Below are positions 56,024 through 64,000 of a stretch of 64,000 nt of DNA, in pieces; within the stretch, counting starts at the first letter, position 1; the number at the start of each line of letters is the position of its first letter. The DNA comes from Hemileia vastatrix (Eukaryota; Basidiomycota; Pucciniomycetes; Pucciniales; Zaghouaniaceae): positions 1,413,501 through 1,477,500 of the forward strand of contig JASXTE010000008.1 in assembly GCA_030280995.1 (NCBI GenBank), in the 5' to 3' direction. The notes under the pieces were generated by a model that made no database searches, was not told where the DNA came from, and saw only the letters and a program-made list of their open reading frames with translations. The translations under genes and the position numbers were made by a program.

Positions 56024-57300
56024 TATCAGCTGATTGTCTAGAAGAAGGTGGAGAAGGCAAAGAAAATTTAAGAGGAACTAGGTAATAGAATAGATACTGA
56101 TAATAATTGATATTTTAAATGTTTAAGAAACTAAGAGAGGAGATTAAAGAGATGCAACAATGAGCTTTGAGCAGTGACACAACAGTGAGGTTCAATTTAT
56201 AATATTTAATTCTTTTAAGTTATATAGCAATGGGCAGTTCTTAATTATAGTTATTACTGGACTTATAGCAACCTTAGATACTTTATTTACTATTAAATTT
56301 AGACTTATAAGGCTAATAAAAATAATATAAACGTAATATATTTAAAATTGTATTTGAGTGAGTATATAATAAGTGATGCAGCTACAGGGGATTATCCAAA
56401 GCCTTTTATAGGCAAAGAAACCTCTGAACCGTCACAATTTAGTAATTACAAAAGAATAATAAAATGAAACAAGAAATTAAAAGAATAGACTAAAACATAG
56501 AGATTGAGAGAAAAACATGAGACAATAAACTAAACCCGTGAGTAAGTAACTAACTTTCCCACCATAAGTTCCCAAAACAATTAATTAAAATAATTAGTAA
56601 CTAAGTAAGTCTGAAACATGAGAAAAGTGAGTAAAATAATCCAAAACAGACATTACAGTGACATGTAAATGGTTTAATTAAAACAAATAGAATTCTTTTC
56701 ACGCCAAAAATCCTTGTAATCAATTAAATCCAGTATAAAGCAATTTTAATTAATTTTTTTAACTATGTAATTAATTCAATAACTAGTTAAAATGAAACAT
56801 ATAATTAATTTAATGATTTTTCTAATTTAAAGTGAGGATTTTAATACTATGTTATTAAATAAGTGTTATAATTTATTTAATAATTTTACTGACACAATTA
56901 AGGGTCAAAAAAGTGCCCAATATTATTGTTTAATAATATATGAAAAGTTCTATTTAATATATTAATTTAATTAATTAATTTAATTATATTATAAGTCAAT
57001 TTTACACTTATAATTATAATATATGTTTATAAATAATTAATTATTAATTTATAATTATTAAATACATAAAAATGCGCTATAATTTGTAGAATATAAAATT
57101 TATTATGCATAATTTAAATGTATAAATAATTTATATAAAAATAAAATTAATATAACACTTATATTTAATAAGATACTTATATAATTTAATTATGCAATAA
57201 AATATTAATTTATATACATAAAATGCATATTTTACGCCCTCTTTCAGGTCCAATAAATTAAAGTATCATTTACTGGGCTCCTGGTATAGCCTGGCTGACA
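56024..57300 (-). repeat. 5' LTR of element A2
   Basis: It starts TGTCAGCCAGGC at 57300 (minus strand), ends GCTGATA before the primer-binding region, and has the family TATA box. It is longer than the A LTR because of AT-rich stretches at about 56700-57200. Confidence 0.8.
56402..56410 (-). promoter_or_regulatory. TATA box in 5' LTR of A2
   Basis: Minus-strand TATAAAAGG within GCCTATAAAAGGC, the conserved family-1 position. Confidence 0.5.
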
Positions 57301-57574
57301 TAGAGACTTGATGTGAGCTAGAGGTGGCATTTTCATTTTTACTTTTGCCACTTGCTTGAGTATTTGAAGGTGAGCTGGTATCCATCTCCTTATCATTTGA
57401 GCTCTCTTGAAATGATGCAGCTTATTTAAGCTTAAGGTTATGAACTTTTTTGGAAAGCTGCTGAATAATTTGATCATGTTTGTCTAAGCTGGCTTGAAGG
57501 GAGTGAAGTTCAGAATTGAAAACTTGCCCAGGGCAGTTCCCATGCCAGTTGTTATTGCCATAGGAGTCTCCCAT
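57301..57574 (-). pseudogene. Accessory gene of element E, first exon
   Basis: Minus strand, MGDSYGNNNWHGN at 57574, then a coiled-coil segment (LHSLQASLDKHDQIIQQL), an in-frame TAA, and a Ser/Asn/Lys-rich linker cut at 57301 by the C/A2 composite. It is homologous to exon 1 of the D accessory gene. Removing 32694-57300 joins its last codons in frame to the continuation at 32693. Confidence 0.7.
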
Positions 57575-57942
57575 CTTAAATGAAAATTTATATATAGATA
57601 TATATATATAATATAATATAGTATATGGTGTTAAATAATTTTGCTATAGTAATTTAGAGAAGTGGTAGATAAACAAAACTCAATTTAGGGAGGTATTTTG
57701 TTATAAAAAGACAAAAGAGTGTAGTATACCTCTATATATGGGAGGAACTCATCATATTTGGATGGAAATCAGATTTTAATCTCAAAAAAATTAATTGGCA
57801 GTTAAATAAATCTAGGTATAAATTCTTTTTTTTTTAATTTTGAAAGGAACTACTAGCTGCATATATAGTTTCTTTCAAATAAATTTATATTATGATTTAT
57901 TACTTAAATAACAAGGCCTTTTCCCAACATAATTTAAATCAG
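57575..57942. other. E right arm, upstream of accessory gene
   Basis: AT-rich, with a TATA dinucleotide run near 57590-57625. It may hold the promoter of the accessory gene; nothing more specific was seen. Confidence 0.4.
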
Positions 57943-58250
57943 GATATTATATTTTTTGAATTAAAAATATAACAGTAGCTAGTTACATAAAATAATACTC
58001 AATTGTTATGTGTTGCATCTTCCTGCATAGTTTTCTATCAGTTACATTGAATTTATGCCCCTGGCTATTGAGTAGTGTGAAAGGAGCATCACAGAAAATT
58101 GGTAAGCCTTGGAACATAATATGCAAGATGGAAAAAAACTTAATTGCTAACTGTGAGAAAAAATTAGCTGACATAGCGGACCAGATTTTGAAATACTTTT
58201 CCGCTACGTCGCGCCAATGTAGCGGTGGATATGTCAGCTGTTTGCACGTG
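57943..58250 (-). repeat. Right terminal inverted repeat of element E
   Basis: The inverted partner of 3743-4050, ending ...TTTGCACGTG at 58250. It contains a CpG-rich palindrome-like block (CCGCTACGTCGCG...GTAGCGG, about 58201-58226) that has decayed in the left copy. Confidence 0.75.
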
Positions 58251-58652
58251 GTGTGACGCCAAGCAAACATTTGTAAAGTTTCGTGTGCATGGTCCTGAGC
58301 TAAAAAAGAAAAATAAAAAAAAAAGCAAAAACTAAAACTAAAAATAATAAAAATAAACTGCAAAAAAAAAGCGTGAGTACTCAATTGAAAAAAAAAATTG
58401 AAAATGACATCGCCAGCTGTAAAATAGGCGACTGAACTGTCCAGTTAGGCAGTCCCCCAAAAAAACTGTCAAAGGCAGGTTTCAATCATATGCAAATTCA
58501 TAGTACAGATTTGACAAGGTTTTCATATTCTTCATGAAAATATAATTTTGACACACTTGATACCAGAGTTCACACTATGTGTAAACTGGACAGAGGTTTT
58601 GAAAAATTCATCTTCACAAGGGCTACACTGGGAAATTGAATCTACATCCAAT
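58251..58652. other. No gene recognised
   Basis: Short spacer between E and H with A-rich runs. No supported feature. Confidence 0.45.
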
Positions 58653-58924
58653 AGGGGGTGTCAGTTCTGGCAAATCTGCACTTATCTAAGTGCGGATTTC
58701 CAAAACACACTAGCCCCAATACTGGTGGATTTCAAAATGAAATAAGTCACTTATTTCACTCAAATCTGCTCTTTCTCAACCAAAAGTGCTGATTTCACCA
58801 TCAAGTCCCATTTCACTGATTTGTCAGAATCATCCCATTCATATGCAGCACTCCGCAGCATAACACTTCATAACTCAGAACATTGTACATCATTTAAATC
58901 TTCATATTATATCATATAAGAGTT

Positions 58925-59640
58925 ATGCCTTCCTCACTTTCAAATCGTGATAAATTACATAAAGCAATGACTTTCATGGCTCTTGAACTGCTCTTGGACT
59001 CTGATTCCAATTCTGATTATGATCTAAAAGAAGATTTTGTCTTTTTATCAAAAATGGCCACAAAACGTTACCTTCTTCCCAGAAAGCCTCAAGTACTTCA
59101 TACCCCCAAGTACACCATCCAAACACTTCTTAACCTATCTACACCCAGTTTTAGACAGCTGTTCAGGACTTCTCAGGAATTTTTCCTTAAATTGCTTGAG
59201 CTTATTCAGGATCATCCCATATTTCACAATAATTCTCAAAAAGAACAACGACATCCTTCAATTCAATTGGCCATCACACTATGTCGTTTGGGTTCAAATG
59301 GTAATGGAGCCACTTTGAAACGTTTAGAAAATGTCTTTGATTTAGGGTATGGTTCAGTTAACACTTATACCAAACGATGTATCACTGCCATCCACTCCTT
59401 TTAATCTCAACTTCTCACCTGGCCAACAAAAGAAGAGCGACTTGAATCATCTCAGGTTATGCAAGCAGAGGGCTTCCCAGGATGTATTGGTTTTGTTGAT
59501 GGTACTGCTATTCCTTTGAGCCAGAAACCTGCTCAAGGTGGAAACAATGACTTTCACATTTTTGTCAAAAATTTTCACCAAAATATTTACAAGTCAAAAA
59601 AATTCTATATCTGTTTTAAAAAATTGGCAATACTCTCCTC
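58925..59640 (+). pseudogene. Harbinger-like transposase of element H
   Basis: The start at 58925 gives 159 residues (helical N-terminus, LATLxRLG-type segment ITLCRLGSNGNGATLKRLE and GYGSVNTYTKR helix). They end at a TAA (59402-59404). The same frame continues with VMQAEGFPGCIGFVDGTAIP (about 59457-59515), the first catalytic Asp context (VDGT) of DDE_Tnp_4/Harbinger transposases, followed by LSQKPAQGGN. After GGNNDF the homology stops and a tandem repeat follows, so the second half of the catalytic domain is missing. Non-functional. Confidence 0.75.
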
Positions 59641-59760
59641 TGCATTTTATTGAAGCAAGGGGTGGATATCACCAAAATTTTTCTAAGTCTTCAATTTCAC
59701 ATGTCAGATTTGAAAATTTGGCAATACCCCCCCTTGAATTTTATTGAAGTAAGTGGTGGA
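59555..59760. repeat. Tandem pair of ~105 bp in H
   Basis: Two imperfect units share TCACCAAAAT, AATTTGGCAATAC-CCC and GCATTTTATTGAAGCAAGGGG-like text (start points near 59575 and 59680). They replace the expected continuation of the transposase. Confidence 0.6.
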
Positions 59761-60059
59761 AGTCATCTAAATTTAATATAATTACCTAAATTATTAAATA
59801 AATATCTAATATATATCAATTTCCGTAGTTTAAAGTAATGACAATCCCTCAAGCCAAAATGCAGATCAAATCTAGAAACAAAAGTTTGGGACTTTCCACA
59901 GGTATAGGCTAGAGGAACCCCATGAAACAAATAAATGTTATCATGATTACCTGTTATACAACACAAGGTTGTTGGCCCATTACTTTAGTTGAGGAAATTG
60001 ATACATAAAAAATATTTATTAAAAATTTACGAAAAAATATAAAATTTTCGACGACAACT

Positions 60060-60281
60060 CTAATCCCCATACTTTTTGGATCTAAATAAAGTTTTTTTAA
60101 ATCGATTAACTTTACCTTCTTTCATTACCTTATTGATTCTTTGAATTAACTTATGACTGATTTGAAATGAGCAACCAAAATGTGTTAAATCTTGACAGGA
60201 TTCCAAACCAGGAGGAGCTTTGGTCGTTTGATGATTATCCTTAGAAGAATTCCAAATAGTTTTGATGATACCAGTTCCCAA
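60060..60281 (-). CDS. Hypothetical minus-strand frame in H
   Basis: A 73-residue open frame with a basic C-terminus (KVNRFKKTLFRSKK). Harbinger elements often carry a second, Myb/SANT-like gene, and this location would suit it. However, I do not recognise that domain here, and neighbouring minus-strand pieces up to 60560 are broken. It could be an exon of a decayed second protein or chance. Confidence 0.25.
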   Translation of the reverse strand: MGTGIIKTIWNSSKDNHQTTKAPPGLESCQDLTHFGCSFQISHKLIQRINKVMKEGKVNRFKKTLFRSKKYGD

Positions 60282-60779
60282 ACCAAAATCATTGATGCAC
60301 CGGTGGTCTGGAAAATATAAACCATGTCATTTGATTTTAGCTGGAGATGGTATTGGTTGGCCAGTAATCAGTTTGATATATGAGAATATACCAAAAGTAA
60401 GAAAATTGGTGTCTTTGATATCGGTGTGAATTTTATTGAGAAATCCAGAATGAGTGATAATAACATTAGAAAATAAAAGATATTTGTGGCTGATATCTTC
60501 CCATTTGGTACTCCAACTTTGGTTGCAAGTTCATGATTTTTTTCAAATGCTTTATTACAGTGCTTTTTGAGTCAAAGAGGAAGAAAAGAGTTAAAGGAAG
60601 GCAGAGTGTCCCATAAGCAAAAATCTTCATCTTTTTGAGCTTTAGTGATATTCTTGAGCAATGAATATATGCCTATATAATTGAAATGCCTAGATAATAA
60701 TCATATAAGAGTTTCAGAATCCTTATCCTCTAAATATGCAATATAAAAATGTGAAATAAGACAAGTGAAATTTGGAAAA

Positions 60780-61095
60780 AAGGCTCAACTTCAAAGGTCA
60801 AAATCTTAGCAACCACTGAACCTAATTCAAACCTGTTTGTGGGAAATGAAAGATATGCTTTAGTAGAATCTTCAGTTAAAGGACATGTGATTTAAATAAA
60901 CCTAACCCTAATTTGTTACATAAAAAAATGAAATAAAAATTTAAATTGGGAAAAAAAAGGCTCAAATTTAACAGTCAATATCTCAGCAACCACTGAATCA
61001 AATTCAAATCTGTTTGTAGGAAATGAAAGCTAGCCTTCAGGAGAATCTTCAGTAAAATAAACACTAGATTTGAATAAACCTAACCCTAATTCCGA
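60780..61095. repeat. Tandem pair of ~180 bp in H
   Basis: Units from about 60780 and 60959 share AAAAGGCTCAA, TCAGCAACCACTGAA-C and AATAAACCTAACCCTAATT. Non-coding. Confidence 0.65.
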
Positions 61096-61215
61096 GTCTG
61101 ATTTTCAAAATTTTACAAAAACTTGAAAAGTCGTAATGAAGATGAGATCAAAAGGAGCTTTATAAGTTCACTGTTATCCAGATAAGAGTCATACATATAT
61201 TTAAGTATGAACTTT

Positions 61216-61990
61216 TCATAAAAGGAATGAGATATTATATAGGCATGAAAAAAGGAGATGAAACTTACCTTGATTGAAAAGTAGGAAAAATAGAGTGAGA
61301 AAGATTGATGTTGGAATTGTGGGGAAATTGAATATGGAGTAAGTGAAATGCATAAAGAATGTGCAATGTATGTGTTTCAATGAAATGGAGCCAAAAAAAA
61401 GTGAAATAAGGGAAAGGGGGATAATGACCATGGCAAGGAGGGATGAAGAGTAGGGTGATGGAGCTAAAAAAGAAAGTAAAGAGGGAGAGAAAAAAAAGGT
61501 TAATTATACCATTGAAATCCAAAATAACCACATACAAAAAAAATTTAGATAAAAAAAATAAAATAAACAGAAAAAAACAAAAAAATTATAATTAGTAATC
61601 AAGAAATCAAAAAAAAAGAATAAAATGACTTACCTGGAGAGATGAGATGACAAAATGAATGAAACCAAATTGTTTGAGGGATGTTGGAGGAGAATAGGAA
61701 AATGATATGAGGGATGAATGAAAAAAAAAATCACTGACAAAATATGTGATTTCAGAAAATATGCAATTTCATGTTGAGCTGGTGAAAGAAAACCAGTGAG
61801 CCATCCAAAAAAAAGATTTTCACTGTAAATTCCAAAAAAAAATGAATATGCAACAAACCAGAATACCAACCCAAGTGAATGAAGTACACAAAGAGGACAT
61901 TTGGAGAGTACAAAATGGTATGGGAAAGAAAGGGATGATGTGGCCAACATGTGGTTTTGAAAAAAAAATTACAAAAAAAGTGCTGATTTG
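61216..61990. other. H right part, no gene supported
   Basis: A/G-rich on the plus strand; the Phe/Leu/Ser-rich minus-strand open frames are compositional artefacts. Confidence 0.45.
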
Positions 61991-62107
61991 AGGTCAGAAC
62001 TGACACCCATTTTTGAAATAAGTGACTTTTTTGCAAAATTTAAGTGCTGATTTGGTTTGAAATATGCACTTAAGTTAAGTGCGGATTTGCCAGAACTGAC
62101 ACCCCCT

Positions 62108-64000
62108 AATGTTTGTATTCCTTTCTTGCCATTTCATTTCATCCCTTGAAAAAACTATCACCATCTTCCACTGTCATCCCATCCTCCTCTAAGAAATCTC
62201 GCTTGAAAATTTGCAACTCTGCCGCATGTCTATCCTCTTTTCATAATTCAAGTGGCCCGCCAGCCTCTCTAGAACTGCTTTTCAGCCCCCCTGCCATCCG
62301 TTGTACAGCATATTCCAGGCTTCATCTAACAGGAATTACTGAACAGTAAACATTACTTGGTATATTCCTGGATGGTGTCTTCTTACTGTGAATAAAAATA
62401 TTCAATAAATAAAAGGAAAGGTTACCCAGATATAAACAGAGTGAAGAAGCTGGTCAAGTGGCACACAGAGGAAATGAAAATCACTGTTTTTGGTCTGAAG
62501 ATTTACTTGGCGAAAAAGGGATGAGCATAGGAATACAGATCCTTGTTGCAAAGAAGGATTTCAGGGTGCTACTGATGAATTCAAAAGACAAGTAAAATTT
62601 TGTTAAAAGAAAAATGAGATTTTAAGACTAGGGGTAATCCTTCGAATGATAATATTTTGAAACCTCATTTGTTTTCACATGATGTCAGTGAGTTTTTATT
62701 ATTATTATTATTATTTCGTACAATCTCACTCAGCATGGAGCATGAAGGATAAGGAGAGCTATAGGTGCTATTTACAATGGGGAGTCTAATGGAAAGGTAA
62801 AGCAGGGCATTCTAGACAGTAACAGTTAATTAGTGGGACAATGGGAGATTATTGGGGAAGATGTCAGTGAATTAGTAGGATAAAGGTGTGATAATGGCAC
62901 AGGTGACTCATATGTTGCTATTATTTCAAGGTGAGTCATGTGCGAATCCTTCAACATCGAATTCGGTTAACTAACTAACCTATCAATTTTCTTCTTGTTC
63001 GAAACCCAAGTTTTGTACTAAATTTTACCCCTCCACTTTTGAAACTGCACCTCTTGCACCTTCATCAATTTCTGTATGCAGGAGAACAGAAGTTGAGGTT
63101 CATATGCAAAAAATGCATGGGTGTATTGCTGGCCATTGTGCAGTCATTGGGAAGTGATCTTTACCAACTTTATTTGGTTAACTACTTTCAAAAAGAATTT
63201 AATCAATCAATCCTAGAATTTATCTCCCTATCCATAAATAACTTTAAATTAAAAATATAAAAGCCAAAAAAAAAAAAAAAAAAAGAGTCTATTTACATAT
63301 GGGGAAATAAGTGTGCACTAAACGTCTAGTGCTTTTTTGGATTCATGTGACAATTTTGTGCGTGATTTTGGTAGTGACTCTGTCTGAGTCTACATCCGCT
63401 TTGTGAGGCAAAGGGAGGGGATGGGTTCAACCAGAGTTACTCCACATTTCAGACAATAATTACGGACTGACTTTAACTGGCGAACAAAAGAACTACTAGA
63501 CGTCTGTTCAACTTTTTTTTTCTCTGGGTTACGACATTTTATCAGGGACACATTTCTCAGTCATATACCAGGAATCATAACTATACGAAAATCACATGAG
63601 ACAAGTAGATCATAAAATAATGTAATCAAGAGAATAAATTTTGACGAAAGAAAAAACAAATGGCTGCAGTTTATTAGCTGGGAAACCACTATGTGATAAT
63701 TCATTAGGGGGTGAAAATGTTGGAAAATCAGGCACTAGAAATCAGCAGTTAACTTCGATCTAATCAGCCTTCTTGACGAGAGATTTTTAATATTTGATAC
63801 ATCACAAGCCTACATGGAAAACTTTGAAATGGGATACTTCTGTGCACGATTGACGTTTATTGACAAAACAACCTTCTATAAAAAAGTATTGGTGTTTTTG
63901 GATGTTTAATTAGTGTAGACATATATGATCATTTTAATGACTGGTTTATCAACTTAAAGCCTCCTTATTAGTGGGTGTTAAACATGAAAAAAAAGCCATT
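62108..64000. other. Right edge, no gene recognised
   Basis: Includes an ATT microsatellite (about 62694-62716) and a poly-A run of 19 or so bases at 63266-63284. The open frames at 62113-62349 (Ser/Pro-rich) and 63039-63260 are weak and unrecognised. Slightly higher CpG than the elements suggests this may be host DNA. Confidence 0.45.

Larger units (their letters stand above)
32694..57300. mobile_element. Composite insertion: elements C (+) and A2 (-) joined tail to tail
   Basis: The left edge is an LTR start TGTCAGCC (32694) and the right edge is an inverted LTR start GGCTGACA (57300). The middle has C's 3' LTR (48405-49117) abutting 37 bp of A2's 3' LTR (49118-49154). The flanks (32693 and 57301) rejoin the accessory gene of E in frame, with no target duplication. 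Two family-1 elements in opposite orientation thus occupy one insertion site. Mechanism unclear. Confidence 0.7.
3743..58250 (+). mobile_element. Element E: Tnp2-type DNA transposon, split by nested insertions
   Basis: The left end (CACGTGCAAACAGCTGA at 3743) and the right end (its inverted copy ending at 58250) are the extremities of inverted repeats of about 300 bp. A Tnp2 transposase remnant reads rightwards from the left arm. An accessory gene reads leftwards from the right arm (57574) and resumes in frame at 32693 once the 24.6-kb composite C/A2 is removed. Removing A and C/A2 leaves about 8.4 kb, close to the 7.8 kb of the related element D, which has the same gene plan. No target duplication is visible at the outer ends. 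The left and right arms being one element is inferred from the paired TIRs and the joined gene. Confidence 0.8.
58653..62107 (+). mobile_element. Element H: PIF/Harbinger-like DNA transposon
   Basis: 3.46 kb. TIR tips are AGGGGGTGTCAGTTCTGGCA and its inverse, with a 3-bp duplication AAT (58650-58652, 62108-62110; shifting by one base is possible). It encodes a DDE-type transposase fragment (+) and a separate minus-strand frame. The two-gene plan and 3-bp duplication fit PIF/Harbinger. The duplication is AAT rather than the usual TWA. A second partial TIR-like block (GTCAGAACTGACACCC, 61995-62010) lies inside the right end. Confidence 0.8.

Noticed and set aside
61216..62036. Phe/Ser/Leu-rich minus-strand frames in H
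   Set aside because: Composition-driven; no start context, domain or conservation.
62990..63290. SINE-like unit: box B-like TTGTTCGAAACC at about 62997 with a poly-A tail at 63266
   Set aside because: No convincing box A and no flanking duplication; poly-A runs are common in this AT-rich DNA.
63360..63440. GC-richer stretch with GGGTTCAACC resembling a tRNA T-arm
   Set aside because: No acceptor, D-arm or anticodon arm could be drawn around it.

Overview
Overall. This is a transposon-saturated, AT-rich fungal window. Almost everything between positions 1 and 62107 can be assigned to mobile elements; only about 4.5 kb (1535-2991, 3213-3742, 58251-58652, 62108-64000) has no assignment. The protein families point to a basidiomycete: Ty3/gypsy chromovirus Gag-Pol, Tnp2-type (CACTA/EnSpm-like) transposases, a PIF/Harbinger-like transposase, short 50-85 nt GT-AG introns and a fungal Zn2Cys6 cluster. 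The integrase C-termini resemble those I know from rust fungi (Pucciniales), so a large rust-type genome is my best guess. No ordinary host gene was recognised.

Layout. (1) 2-1534: 3' end of a family-1 Ty3/gypsy element (G), integrase tail plus LTR. (2) 2992-3209: a small CACTA-type MITE (M1). (3) 3743-58250: one Tnp2-type DNA transposon (E), originally about 8.4 kb, spread over 54.5 kb by later insertions. Its left arm (TIR and transposase, +) is 3743-7807, its middle is 29263-32693, and its right arm (start of an accessory gene, -, and TIR) is 57301-58250. (4) Inside E, A (7808-29262) is a family-1 LTR element with TSD TTGAT. Inside A, B (8729-21457) is a 12.7-kb family-2 Ty3/gypsy element with TSD ACGT. 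(5) Also inside E, at 32694-57300, is a composite of two family-1 elements joined tail to tail: C (+) and A2 (-). C contains MITE M2 (37004-37264, TSD ATA) and a second Tnp2 transposon, D (40385-48175, TSD TTG). D in turn contains a solo family-1 LTR (43254-44100, TSD CAGCC). (6) 58653-62107: a Harbinger-like element (H).

Most distinctive biology. Family 1 carries introns in gag: three diverged copies (A, C, A2) keep GT-AG introns at the same two places, with matching lengths modulo 3. Its leader holds an array of short GTTGAC...AGTCC motifs. Family 2 (B) has a heptamer suited to -1 frameshifting at the end of gag. It also has about 25 copies of a ~22-bp motif that runs through pol (in frame), across the pol stop codon and through 2 kb of 3' untranslated DNA, plus an antisense, intron-containing Zn2Cys6 gene before the 3' LTR. 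The Tnp2 elements D and E carry two converging genes, the transposase and a conserved acidic accessory protein of unknown function.

State. Nearly all coding regions are broken by stops, frameshifts or insertions. B is the most intact: gag is open, and pol is split only by a 52-bp tandem duplication. Hand-counted LTR differences (about 18 in 1,138 bp for B, about 18 in 800 bp for A) agree with B being the later, nested arrival.
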